64,000 bases of DNA. Source: Adiantum capillus-veneris. Lineage: Eukaryota; Streptophyta; Polypodiopsida; Polypodiales; Pteridaceae. The notes below the pieces were generated by a model. The model was not told the origin of the DNA and did not search any database. It worked only from the letters and a program-made list of their open reading frames with translations. The translations under genes and the position numbers were made by a program. Positions 44,170-55,163 of the stretch are shown in pieces. The stretch is taken from NCBI GenBank assembly GCA_014529385.2, contig CM043942.1, positions 62,641,184 through 62,705,183 on the forward strand. Reading direction: 5' to 3'. Positions within the stretch are counted from its first letter, which is position 1. Every line of letters starts with the position of its first letter.

Positions 44170-44325
44170 GGTTATCCCAATTTCCTCTTGAAGAACAAGT
44201 ATTGACTAGAAAGTTGTTGAGCAAATTTGGAGTCCTCTAGACCACAACACCAAAGACGATTTGCGAAAGTGTAGTCCATTTTTTGGAACATCACTTCCGC
44301 TAGGGTTGGCTACCCATGTCTCTAT

Positions 44326-44775
44326 TTGACACCCTCAATTTTTAGAGGGGATCTACGGTCTCAGATCATTGTTGATCATGGGCCGTCGATTCATTAAGAG
44401 GAAATAATAGATTGGGTGGCATTCGACCTCACAACCTCCCCATCCCAAGATCAATACGTTACCACTACGCTATTACACGCGTTTTGATAAGCATGTATAA
44501 TGGTAGCATCATATTGCATAGATCTGGCCTGCCACGATCTTAGTTCACAACGAGTTTACCTCGAGTTCACATCGAGTTTACGCCACAATACTATAGTACA
44601 CATACGTTAAAGAGTTCACATCTAGTTTACATGCAAGTTCACAACTAGTCCACATTTGTCCGAGTTTACATCTGGTTTACATCAAGTTCACATCTGGGAT
44701 CAACGGTTGTGATCTTTGCCGACAAGCGACGCCGATTTTCAACCCTAGATCCCCTCTAAAAATTGAGGGTGTCAA
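44326..44775. mobile_element. Foldback/MITE-like element, 31-bp terminal inverted repeats
   Basis: Ends TTGACACCCTCAATTTTTAG... (44326-44356) and its inverse (44745-44775) match for about 30 bp. The outer bases GTCTCTA also mirror each other with one mismatch. The 450-bp interior has no ORF, but it has a tRNA-like stretch and several repeats of AGTTCACATC/AGTTTACATC. Candidate duplication ATT on each side is weak. Confidence 0.75.
44411..44482 (-). other. tRNA-like segment inside MITE
   Basis: On the minus strand TAGCGTAGTGG (44462-44472) matches the pol III A box consensus (TRGCNNAGYNGG), and AGGTCGAATGCC (44418-44429) resembles the B box with a one-base deviation. Their spacing suits a tRNA. 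It reads like a decayed tRNA or the head of a SINE, not a working tRNA gene: the acceptor stem is not convincing and no CCA-type end is seen. Confidence 0.5.
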
Positions 44776-44794
44776 TTAGAGACGATCTTGGGAT

Positions 44795-44796
<2 letters not shown>

Positions 44797-44832
<36 letters not shown>
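44797..44832. repeat. Microsatellite (CT)18
   Basis: Short CT tract 22 bases beyond the MITE end. ORFs over it (44763-45104 and minus-strand shadows) are not supported. Confidence 0.95.
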
Positions 44833-44836
<4 letters not shown>

Positions 44837-46595
44837 ACGAGATTCACCATTCTACCGCGCTGATAGCTCGCATGCGCGGAGACTTTACTTTTCTTCCGCA
44901 AAAGCAGGACTTTCTCAACGAGAGCATTTTCTTGCATGCTGTCTGCCTCTCCCCTCTCCCTCTCTCCTTGATTACCACACAAGCACCTCTCCAGAAGCAA
45001 AATATCCTGCCGGGGCCACTGCAGGTAAGAGCCCCATTGCTCACATAATCTCCGTGGAAGTGCGTTCCAATAACACTAGCTTATTGGAGGTATATACAAA
45101 ATAGGCGAATCTTTGTGAGTGGATTTGGGGAGCTCATGTGTTAGTGGTGTAATTAGTGAACTCCATGCGTTGGTTGTTTTTGTTTGCTTTGCAGCTTTGA
45201 TGGGACGATGGAATATCTCAAATTCAGAGTTCGTGAAATCAGCTCGAGAATTTCAGACTAGCAAGCGCAGAGCCAGCCATTACAAGAGTGTATGCTTTTG
45301 ATTGTGTTCCTTAATTGATGAGTACATACATGTCTGTTTTTTCCTTTCTGGCTTGTAAGCTTTTGATTCTGTTCCCATTTGTTTCTAGAAGGCATTAAAA
45401 AAAGCTTTAGAATCCATGTAGAATAAGTTTCTTGGACATTGTGAACGTCTCAGAAGAGTGAAAGCCTTGATTATGGGTAAATGTTGAGAGGGGGGCCAGA
45501 TGGATCAAACATGGGTCCCCCCATATTTTCACTCAAAGGCCTTTGAGTCCCCCCATATTTTCACTCACCTGTACTAAATGGTTTGATTCTTTGAAAAAGG
45601 GTGAAATGGTGTGTTTGGGAAACTTTTGCAAAATGGCAAAAGTTTGCATAGTTTCCTTAGTTTTAGGAGCATCATAGGTGGAAATGGAAGTTCTTTGCCT
45701 AATTTTGTAACTCTTTTACTTTTCACATGGGCATGGAAGCATTCCTTTTTGCATGAAAGGGAAACTCCAAAGGTTCAAGGCTAACATTGAAACTCATCGT
45801 GTGGCAGCACTTTGAGTTAAATCGGACCACCTGTTGATTGAGTTTCGAGACTTGCACATGGTGCAATTGGAAGGGGAAGGGGGGGGGGGGGGGGGGGGGG
45901 GACTATTCACTTTAACTTTCCCACGCTAAAGGAATAGTTTTGAAACATGAAATTCAAGTGGAAAAGCGTACTCACAAACCATTATTAGGAGAAGCTATTC
46001 TCTAGAAAGGAGGGAAACTATTCCAACACATCCATTTTAAACTTTTGCATTTTGGGAATAGTTATTGAAACACACAAGCTCAACCTTAGTGTGTGAGTTT
46101 TGAAACTCACCGCGAGAAATCTATCTTTGTAAATAAGTAACAATCAAGTAGACAATTTCCATTGTAACATAAAGTTACTTCATGATGCTAGACGATAAGT
46201 CAAGGTGTGTCTCATGGTTTGGATTTGACATGCCATTGTTTGTAATGCTCAACAAAGTTTTTTTTCATATAAGAGGATCCATTTGTTGTTGGACAAAAGG
46301 TTTAAGGTTACAATGTGGCTTGATGGATGCGATGCATGTATTTTATTTTTCCCTTGCAAAGCTCACTCTTGGTGGTTACTGCATCTTTATCAGATGGAGT
46401 TTCATCATTTCCAAATTGTTTGTCAAAAGGTGGTGAACCTTGTGCTTGATAAATGTTTAGCCATGTTCACTGTCCAGTCAAATGGCACTGTAACTAGTAT
46501 CCAAGTGTTCTTGCAGTTGATATTGTTTGAATCATATCCATAAAGAAATGGAATGCATAGCTGTCCGATGATTGCTTAGATGATTTAAATGAGGA
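44833..46595. other. No gene seen; G23 run and a 21-bp direct repeat
   Basis: 1.8 kb with no supported coding region. GTCCCCCCATATTTTCACTC is repeated at 45515 and 45547 around AAGGCCTTTGA. A run of 23 G lies at 45879-45901. ORFs at 46182-46543 overlap each other in different frames and show no domain. Confidence 0.45.
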
Positions 46596-47247
46596 TGTTG
46601 GAGATTGTGCACTTCATAGTCATTTATGCATATTATTGATATATTATTATTGGTACAATGTCAAAAAGTCCTAAAATCAGAGACAAGGAAGGCCTTGGGC
46701 CATCATTGTAAACAATCTGAGTTGATGCAAGTTGGTTTGTCTCAACTAATTCTAGAGCTATTTACTGCTGAGTGCCTACGTTTCTGGCATGGTATCAGAG
46801 CTTTTAAAGAAACGCGCCTGGCATATCTGCTATTGAAGGCTACATTGCTTAGCATCACTAGGATCAATCAAGGGAGTTGCTGGCTTCGGAGCGGTTGGAG
46901 CCTCAAGTGGCCGGCCTAAGGCGGCTAGTCTTTGAAGGATAGCGTTGAAGCAAAGAGCAGCAGGCAGAGATGAGTAAGAGGAGGAGACGCGGGTAGCAAA
47001 GCAGCGTGGACCTCCAATGCTTCCCCTTTTTTTTGCCGCCAACGTCACCAGCTACTGATGGCGCTGTTGGTCCTTGTGTTTTTTTTCCTTTACGGACAAA
47101 CTGGAGTCCGAGTACCGACTTCAGAGAGGGAACTTTTTTTTATTAAAAGTGAAGGCGTTTGCGATGGCGCCTCCGTGTTGTACGGGAATGAATGACAAGC
47201 TGAAAGGAGACAATTATGCGCATTGGAAATTGACTATGAGCCAAAAG
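46596..47247 (+). mobile_element. Copia C, 5' stub (LTR, primer site, gag start)
   Basis: TGTTGGAGATTGTGCACTTC opens a candidate 194-bp LTR (46596-46789, ending TGGCA). Primer site TGGTATCAGAGC lies immediately after it (46790-46801). The leader runs to gag at 47164. The element is cut at 47248 by a Gypsy LTR, and no continuation is visible beyond the Gypsy at 55164. With only one LTR in view, its start is inferred from the TG/CA ends. Confidence 0.72.
47164..47247 (+). pseudogene. Copia C Gag, first 28 codons
   Basis: MAPPCCTGMNDKLKGDNYAH then WKLTMSQK: the canonical Copia Gag opening (K-L-x-G-D-N-Y-x-x-W). The frame then runs into Gypsy LTR sequence. Start chosen at 47164 for this alignment; an upstream in-frame ATG at 47074 is in the leader. 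Confidence 0.75.
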
Positions 47248-47688
47248 TGTGAGATCCCCAACCCAAATCACTGGGGCGACTTTGATAGAAAGACTTTCTT
47301 TCACTCTCGAATGTCATTGACGACACCTCGTCCCTATATAGAGAGCAAGGATACGAGCAACAAATGAGAAGAAAGTCTCTATTCTAATTGGGCGTGGTCT
47401 ACTAGGCCATACTCCATAAGTCCGATCGATAACCCGAAGGTTATGATGGAGCTAGAAAATTGGAATTATCCTAACAAGTCCTTGCTTTAACTTATAGAAT
47501 GACGCCTTTTCGCCCACGTTTAAGAGGCACGGCCGTCTTCCATAATAAGTGACTAGTCTTGACTCTAATTCTTAATCTAACTACCTTTTATGCATCGTAA
47601 ACTTGTGAAAAGTATCCGACTAAGCGGGCCCACTCGTCCATAGGATGACGTCGTGAGAGCCTCCATCTTCCCACTTTCCACACCACCA
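47248..47688 (-). repeat. Outer Gypsy 3' LTR
   Basis: 441 bp, matches 54739-55163 with substitutions and small indels. Confidence 0.9.
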
Positions 47689-47954
47689 CTTATCCATTAG
47701 CTTGTTATTTAATTACTACCACGCTGTTTCACATACACAAGCATTGTTCATTGATTATTTATGACACAATGCTCGTTAAAATAATCCTTCAAACATCACC
47801 CATACAATGATTAGTCAAATTCTAACAAGGCAGTTTTTGACATAATCAATGAATTCAATACAAGACTCTTGCTGCTAACCACAGACTTCCTCTACTTAAC
47901 GAGTAGAGCCTTTTGCAAAGGTTTTTTTTTTGCGAACCGCGAAGTGCACAACTT

Positions 47955-48025
47955 CTTGCTACCCTCGAGGCATCTCGCTACCCGCAAAGCATCCCGCTAC
48001 CCGCGAGGCATCCCGCTACCTGCGA
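47955..48025. repeat. Minisatellite, ~19-bp unit
   Basis: Four imperfect copies of CATCCCGCTACCCGCGAGG, inside the outer Gypsy interior. Confidence 0.85.
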
Positions 48026-49116
48026 CGTTCCTTCAGCATACAATCAATAATTTTCCTTCATACAATTCTTAAACATAGTCATGCAATTTCTATTGCTAAT
48101 CAATAGTATTTATCAAACAATCCTTTACTTTCTCTATAAAAAATCACATGTTTGTTTCGTGTGATTCAATCACGTTTTACAGATAGTTTTTAGGTAATCC
48201 TAGGCTTAACACACCTAAAGGCACTTGGGGTGAAGAGAGAGTGCTAAGAATAGCGAAAAGCTGACTCTATTGCGGTAACAATAGCATAACTCTCTTTAAA
48301 CGACCTCGGATGAAAATGTGTTCAACACGAAAGTTGTTCGTTTCGACGTTTCCAATAAGAAATCGGAAGAACTCCGCGAGATTGGCCTTTTTTCGCGAGT
48401 AATTATAAAAGTTCTTTCACTAGGTCTCTTTTTACCAAAATTACTCCTCCTTCCCATAAAATTAGACTAAATCTCCTCTAGCTTTTCCTTTGGTCAACTC
48501 TTATTCCAAACCAACCATAGTATAAGTCATTAATTTATCCTCCAATCTTTAACAAGCTAATTGTCTTACATTAAACTATTGATCTCGGACATACAAAACG
48601 TCGTAACTAATGATTATGGCGTCCGATTGACGAGCTGTAAAATCCTAGAATGTGTCTTTCGATATAATTAAGTCAATAAAACACATCACTAAGATCAATT
48701 AATCATCATATCATGGTGCATAAAGCCGCACCGTAATTTCGAGATATCTTTTAACTTACCCTTCATTTTGCCATAAACTCTCAAATGATATTCGATTTTT
48801 TGACCTGATTTTTTTGATAAAAATCTCTAAAACTTGGCCAAAGTATGAACTTCAAAAATACTTCTGGAAACATCGAAATTATTTTATTGATAAAGGTCAG
48901 GCATATTGACAAAGTAACTACATCATCTAAGGTAGCATCCTTCTAAGGTATCTTGTTATAAAGTGTTGAGATTTGTTCCAAAAAGGTACTTGAGGAGTAT
49001 CCAAGGTTCTTGAGATTCCAATTCACTTTGACTTGGCGTTACAATCTCGTCATCATTCAAGATTGCATCCACCAACTTGATTGCTTGGTTTTGTCCAAGT
49101 TACTGTTGTGGCTCTA
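48026..49116. other. Outer Gypsy interior without coding domains
   Basis: The space where protease, RT and integrase would lie in an autonomous Gypsy. No such motif is readable on the minus strand, and stops are frequent. Either pol was deleted and replaced by non-coding sequence, or it has decayed beyond recognition. Confidence 0.5.
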
Positions 49117-49860
49117 TTAGCTAACTTTGGACACTTGTGGTGATAGTGGCCCAACTCATTGCACTTAAAGCAACGAACATTTAGCTGAGAGGAATTCTGT
49201 GCACGAGCTACATAACCTCCTTACTAAGGTCTAGGATAAAAAGATCCTCTGGTTGTGTAGCATTATTAAAACTTGAATTCCCATCAAATCTTTCTCTTGA
49301 TCCTATAGAAATCTGCTCTCGTATTAAGGGTCTGGCACGTAGAAGTGCATCTTGGATAGTAGTCGATCTCATTGCTTCCAATTGTAAACTAACCTACTCA
49401 TTAAGTCCCTGACAAAATCTTGTAACTTGTTGTTCAATGGACATCTTAGGGCATAACGTTGCAAGGTCACAAACTTGGAGTAGTACTCTTTCAAGTTCAA
49501 TGAGAGTTGTCTTAACCTAAAGAACTCGTTTATCGTTAAGGCTTCATGTGCAGGAGATAAGTATCTCTCTTTCACTGCCTGCTTAATCTCTGACCAACTC
49601 TAGGAATCTTCAGATATACCCATGTCACGACAGTGTTGCTTCCACCAGAGCTTAGCTTCTCCTGAAAGATGAAATAAGGCTAACATGGATCGATTCACAG
49701 CTATAGTTCCTGCTGCTGTGAAATAGTCATCCATGGTCTCAATCCACTCTTCTGCTCCTTTCTCAATATCTGTTCCTTCTCCCTTGAACGAAGGTGGTTG
49801 CATCTGCTTAAGTAGCAACTTCTTTTCTTGAACTTCTATGTATACGGCATTATCTTGAGG
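49117..49860 (-). pseudogene. Outer Gypsy Gag with zinc knuckle
   Basis: Capsid-type Gag of Ty3/Gypsy. From the right: KQMQPPSFKGEGTDIEKGAE, EEWIETMDDYFTAAGTIAVN, LFHLSGEAKLWWKQHCRDMG (the typical A-K-x-W-W core), a stop after ISEDS, then MKERYLSPAHEALTINEFFR and LSLNLKEYYSKFVTLQRYAL. Further on is a zinc knuckle CFKCNELGHYHHKC near 49130-49172. Several stops separate the parts. The 5' border touches the nested Gypsy LTR. Confidence 0.87.
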
Positions 49861-49867
49861 ATTTCCT

Positions 49868-50732
49868 TGAGGTGCAGCGGAAGACTTTACGATTCTTTAG
49901 CTCAGGAAGTGTGCCTTGCACAGATTTAAGGTTCCTTTTACTTCTTACTGAAAGAATGTAGAGAGATGAGAGAGGGAGATAAGTGCAATCAGATACTGTA
50001 AGAGATTGTTCTGTGAGTGAGAGACAGAGAGGACATACACCAGATGGGGTCCCAAACCCCCCTCCAAGGGCCCCCCACTCCGTTATGGAATGGTATTTGC
50101 TTTTAGATTGCACAAATTTGCTACAAGAATACTGATGCAGTAATGGGTTGAAACGGGTGCTAAAGAACAGTTCTTCGCGATGGAAATGCTAGGAACTGCA
50201 TGCTGAATGCTGTGGTGCTGTGGTACTGTGTCAAAAGAAGGTACTGTAGGGCTGAAATTTGATGTACTGTAGGGCTGAAACTGAGGTAACTTCTGGCTGA
50301 AAACAGGCTGTACTTGAGGCTGATTCCAGGGCTGATCTGGAATATGAAAACTGAGGCTAAAGTGCTGCTATTGTAGGTTGATAGGTTGGCTGTCCACTTG
50401 ATGCAAAACGCAGGTGCTGCAGGGCAGTATACTGCAAAAATGCAAGGTGGCAAAGCTGAGAAAACGCTGGTAGGCTGATGGTAGGCGATGAGGCTGGCAG
50501 AGGGCAGCAAATGGGTAGCACTGCCTCCAGGGTATCTGCTGGGGAAAACGCAAGCAGAAGGGCTCTGCTAGCGTGGGCTGCTGGGTGCTAGAGTTAAACT
50601 CTAGAGTTATCTGGCTCGTGAGTTCTTCCTCTGACTTCTTGCTTCTTGTTCTAAAAGTGACCCCCCAAGGGCCCCTTTTATATGGTCATTCTGGTCTAGA
50701 AGTTAAGACCTTATAAATTTACCCTTCTTACA
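49868..50732 (-). repeat. Inner Gypsy 3' LTR
   Basis: About 865 bp, partner of 53070-53908. It contains many CTGAGGCTGA-like words. Confidence 0.88.
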
Positions 50733-50836
50733 GATGCACAAATCATGAGTGGACCTATCAACATGAGGCTACTTATGAAACCATATGATGTCCAAAATCA
50801 CATCACATCTTGAGTCTAGCAACAACAAAGTCACGC

Positions 50837-52826
50837 TTAAAACTCCTGCGACTGAAGGACAAATGAAACATCAGAACACATACGAGTAAGTGATGCATTC
50901 ATCCCTGCAGCAAACCCGGTTACCGGAATCTCCGGCATCGGCTGAGCCACAAGCTTAGCAGATTGCACCACATGCTCACAAATAATATCATACTCACTGC
51001 CCATGTCAAACAAAACATCCACTTGCAGATCATTCACATGCCCAATGCACTTGAAAAGTTCATTAGAGAGTGCCTGCTTAGGTGCTGTTTCCTGCTGAGG
51101 TTCTTTTTCTTGCTTAGATTCTTGTACTGACTGAGATGCTACTACTGGCTGAGGTTCTACTATAGTCTGAGGTACAAAGATGGACTTAGTGCCTAATACT
51201 GATTGCGGGTCGTCTACTTGCACAAACATAGGTGTGAGTGCAGCATTGACCTGAGCGGGAGCACTAGGCTCACTGCTTGAGGTCGCACATGATTTAGGAC
51301 AATCCTTCTTCACGTGGCCTTTAATATGACAATCGAAACATCTGCCATCTTTAGCATAAGAGGTTGTTTCTTATCAATTTAACCATCCTCCTATGATTCC
51401 TTTAGCGACTTTCTTCTCAGGTGTCAATACTGTTGCCACCTAAGTCGAAGTCTTTTCTTTATTATCCTTATTAGAGTTAGTGTTTTGAGACTTAGCAGAT
51501 TGAGAAGATGGAGATGAGGAGGAAGGAGAATTCTGCTTACCATTGTTCTTACCGTTTTGCTGATTCTGTTGGTTCTGCTTGGTACTGGAAGAGTCCTTCG
51601 TGACTTCTTTCGGCTTACCTTTATTGTGCTTCATTTCCTGTTTTAATGCGATCCTTATTGCTTCATTGAAGTTAGTGAGGCTCATCAATCGGACGTCGAA
51701 CTTGATGTAATTGTCCAACTCGGAAAGGAAGGACTCAAGTCGATCCTCATCCAACTCTCTAAGCTATACACCTAGCTGTAAAATTTTGTTAGAAAAAGAC
51801 ATAACAAGTGTACCATTCTGCTTTAAAGCACATCAATCTTCCTTTAACCTATCTATGTACTGGGGTGGCATAAAACGCTCTTTAAGCTTCCTTATGAAGT
51901 CCTCCCAACTGAAAGACAGTGGTTTCTCCTCGTAAGAGCGAGGAGTGTTCCTCGTGAGCTTTAAGTTGTGCCTCTTGCCAAGATTGACACCAATTGATGG
52001 CATCTCCAGACAAATGCATAGTAACTAATAAAACTCTATTGTTTGAACTCTTCTTAGTGGTAGCAAAATAAGCGGTAGATTGATGAATCCAAGAAAAAAT
52101 TTCAGTAGCATCCTTCTTACCGTTATACTTACTAAATGTCAGCTTCTCTGTGATTGTTGAGGAATGTTGGGTACTGCTCGCTCGTCATTATGACTCGGCG
52201 GTATCGGAAGACTCGGCTCTAGAAGAGAGAACCGATTTGACAAGGTCCTGCATGTTCTTTTCCCGAGATGCTTCTCGCGTTGCTTCGGCTGCTAGGCGTT
52301 TTTCTTCTGATGCTAAATGCTTTTCTTTAGCTGCCAGACGCTTAGCTTCGCGCTCTTGCTCCAAAGCCAATTGCTCGTCTTCAGCTGCAATGCGTTGTGC
52401 TTGGTGCTCTCTTTCCATGGCGATACGTTCTTTCTCAACTGCGAGACGTTGAGTCTCCCGTTCTTGTTCTGTTGCTAGTCTCCTAGCATCCTGATGCATC
52501 ATCATGTCCATCATGGACTTCATCATCATCTCCATAGGCGAAGGTGCGAGAGAATATGGTACTGATCGAGGTGTAGATGAACCAGACGACACAAGTGGTT
52601 CTGCTCCTGTGAATGGAGAAGGTGGAGGAACATCCCTCCCTGTGACATGAGAGGATGGAGGATCAAGGACTTCCCATGGTGTGCCACTCTCTTCTCCGGG
52701 ATCTGTCATGTCCTCACGAGACGCGTCCATCCCGCTTCGGGTGACTACCATGCATTGCTGATACTTGCGCTCAAGAAGGAAAAAAACTTTTTTTTTTGTT
52801 TTTTTGTTTTCTTTGCCCACTTTCAA
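50837..52826 (-). pseudogene. Inner Gypsy Gag-protease
   Basis: From the right: MVVTRSGMDASREDMTDPGE, a Met-rich turn, then a long Arg/Glu/Ala coiled coil (about 52250-52500). After a stop comes the Gag core (SKYNGKKDATEIFSWIHQST, HLSGDAINWCQSWQEAQL, then out of frame WEDFIRKLKERFMPPQYIDR and LESFLSELDNYIKFDVRLMS), and a Gln/Asn/Ser linker. Zinc knuckle CFDCHIKGHVKKDC lies near 51310-51350. A protease-like segment VLFDMGSEYDIICEHVV near 51000 has DMG where retropepsins have DTG or DSG. The frame is broken several times. Confidence 0.85.
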
Positions 52827-53056
52827 GCTTCTTCCGTAAGTGCATCCCTTGGTGGCCTTACGCTCACACCAAGGTTGCTTTCTCTCACCTCACCTCGAGT
52901 GGTCCTACCGCAAGTGTAAGACTGCTCTTGATGAGAGGAAGGCTGAAATTATGGGGAGACTGGATAGACCTTTCTTTGCTGGGTTACTTGCCACTCTTCA
53001 AGACGCATAGATATTAGATAGTTCTGCCTTAAGCTGCGAAACCAAGGCACTTCAAA

Positions 53057-53068
53057 GCTCTGATACCA
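53057..53068 (-). promoter_or_regulatory. Inner Gypsy primer-binding site
   Basis: Minus-strand TGGTATCAGAGC next to the 5' LTR. Gypsy elements often use other tRNAs, but this matches initiator tRNA-Met. Confidence 0.85.
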
Positions 53069-53069
53069 A

Positions 53070-53908
53070 TGTAAGGTGCAGCGGAAGACTTTATGATTCT
53101 TTAGCTCAAGAAGTGTGCCTTGCACAGACTTAAAGGTTCCTTTTACTTCTTATTGAAAGAATGTGGAGAGATGAGAGGGAGAGATAAGTTCAATCAGATA
53201 CTGTGAGAGAATGTTCTGTGAGTGAGAGACAGAGAGAGAGAAAGAGGACATACACTAGACGGGGTCCCAAATCCCCCAAGTCCGTTGCCGGAATGGTATT
53301 TGCTTTTAGATTGCACGAATCTGTTACAAGAATACTGATGCAATACTGGGCTGAAACGGATGCTAAAGAACAGTTCTTCGCGATGGAAACGCTAGAACTG
53401 CGTGCGGTGATGCTGTGGTACTGTCAGAAGAAGGTACTATAGGGCTGAAATCTGATGTACTGTAGGGCTGAAACTGAGGTAACTTCTGGCTGAAAACAGG
53501 CTGTACTTGAGGCTGATTCTAGGGCTGATCTGGAATCTGAAAACTGAGGCTGAAGTGCTGTTACTGTAGGCTGATAGGTTGGCTGTCCACTTGATGCAAA
53601 GCTCAGGTGCTGCAAGGCAGTATACTGCAAAAACGCAAGGTGGCAAAGTTGAGAAAACGCAGGTAGGCTGATGGTAGGCGATGAGGCTGGCAGAGGGCAG
53701 CAAATGGGTAGCGCTGCCTCCAGGGTGCTGCAAAGTATGGCGATGGAGTATCTGCTGGGGAAAACGCAAGCAGAAGGGCTCTGCTAGCGTGGGCTGCTGG
53801 GTGCTAGAGTTAAACTCTAGAGTTATCTGGCTCTTGAGTTCTTCCTCTGACTTCTTGCTTCTTGTTCATTCTGGTCTAGAAGTTAAGACCTTATAAATTT
53901 ACTCTTCA
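53070..53908 (-). repeat. Inner Gypsy 5' LTR
   Basis: About 839 bp, partner of 49868-50732. Its start (plus strand) TGTAAGGTGCAG is the better-preserved terminus. Confidence 0.88.
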
Positions 53909-54725
53909 ATTTAAACTCACTTTTAATAAATGACTTAAATGAAGAATGTGCACTAATTTGGTCAATCTGGAGGCCGGCCTGATACTTGACATGCTGGGCA
54001 TGAGACCTGGGGGTCTCGTGCCCTGCACCTAATACTATTTTATGACAGTTTCAGACGCCCACAACCGTGTAATAACGCCCGATTCTGCCCGTGCAATCAG
54101 AGGGTATGCATGACTAACTAGAATGTCCGGACATGCACGTCCTGCGAACAGGCTCGCAAAAGTGCTGGAACAGTTCCTAGGCTGCCCTTGGAAGACATAT
54201 GTAGCCTTGTCCACACGCACATAGGGCTAGTTGTGCACGTGACACACTAACAATGTCTTGAGGAATTTCCTATCTGGCTCCAACAATGGCTTCCTAGCCT
54301 CATTCATTTGTAAGTAACCTTTACACAATAACTTAGGTTTATCCAACCCCTTTCAACTGTATGTATCCCTTACACAATAGCTTAGGCTTACCCATCCCAA
54401 GGTGTTACAAGGGCCTAACCAGCCTATTCAATTCTCAATTCATCTTAACACAAGTACTGAACTATATAATCAGTCAAATTTCATGGTAATAACTTATCCA
54501 GTCAATCAATCTTGACTTAGCCAATCAATCAATTAATCTTAACTTATCCAGTCAATCAATCAATCAATCTTCATTCTAGGACTCAACTAGTCCATCGCTC
54601 AAAAGCGTCAACTCGTAAAGCAATCAAACTCTATAAAGAGAAGACAAACAATTTCAAGCAGTTCCTTCATTTAGAATCCGTTAAATCAAATGAGAATATG
54701 CCAATAGTCTAACTCCTAACATACG
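53909..54725 (-). other. Outer Gypsy leader
   Basis: No gene seen. Includes CAATCAATCA-rich short repeats at about 54495-54575 (CCAGTCAATCAATC units). This is the 5' leader of the outer Gypsy, continuous with 49867 before the inner element inserted. Confidence 0.6.
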
Positions 54726-54737
54726 CTCTGATACCAA
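54726..54737 (-). promoter_or_regulatory. Outer Gypsy primer-binding site
   Basis: Minus-strand TGGTATCAGAGC one base from the 5' LTR. Confidence 0.85.
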
Positions 54738-54738
54738 T

Positions 54739-55163
54739 TGTGAGGTCCCCAACCCAAATCACTGGGGCGCCTTTGATAGAAAGACTTTCCTTCACTCTCG
54801 AATGTCGTTGACGACACCTCGTCCCTATATAGAGAGCAAGGATATGAGCAACGAACGAGAAGAAAATCTCTATCCTAATTGGGTGTAGTCTACTAGGTCA
54901 TACTCCACAAGTCCGGTCGATAACTCGAAGGTTATGATGGAGCTAGAAAACAAGTCCTTGCCTTAACTTATAGATGACGCCTTTTTCCCCACATTTAAGA
55001 GGCACGACCGTCTTCCATAATAAATGACTAGTCTTGATTCTAATTCTTAATCTAACTACATTTTATGCATCGTAAACTTGTGAAAAGTACCCGACTAATC
55101 GGGTCCACCCGTCCATAGGATGGCGTCGTCAGGGCCTCCATCCTCCCACTTTCCACACCACCA
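54739..55163 (-). repeat. Outer Gypsy 5' LTR
   Basis: 425 bp, partner of 47248-47688. Confidence 0.9.

Larger units (their letters stand above)
49868..53908 (-). mobile_element. Inner Gypsy-type element, Gag and protease only
   Basis: LTRs 49868-50732 and 53070-53908 (about 865 and 839 bp; a ~35-bp indel distinguishes them near 50655). The best-preserved ends are TGTAAGGTGCAGC at the right LTR start and CTTCTTACA at the left LTR end, giving TGTAAG...CTTACA. A tRNA-Met primer site (minus) lies at 53057-53068. The interior encodes Gag, zinc knuckle and a protease-like segment, then meets the 3' LTR: no RT or integrase. A target duplication is not clear. Confidence 0.83.
47248..55163 (-). mobile_element. 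Gypsy-type element, Gag only, host of a nested Gypsy
   Basis: LTRs 47248-47688 and 54739-55163 (441 and 425 bp) begin TGTGAGRTCCCCAACCC and end CACACCACCA. A tRNA-Met-type primer site (minus) lies at 54726-54737 beside the right LTR. The interior contains a Ty3/Gypsy Gag and zinc knuckle at 49117-49860, but no protease, RT or integrase. The second Gypsy (about 49868-53908) interrupts the leader just upstream of Gag. No matching target duplication is seen (AAAAG left, CTGAA right), suggesting rearrangement at one end. Confidence 0.82.

Noticed and set aside
46182-46543. ORFs of 84 and 86 codons upstream of Copia C
   Set aside because: They overlap in different frames, contain no recognised motif and have no conserved partner in the window.
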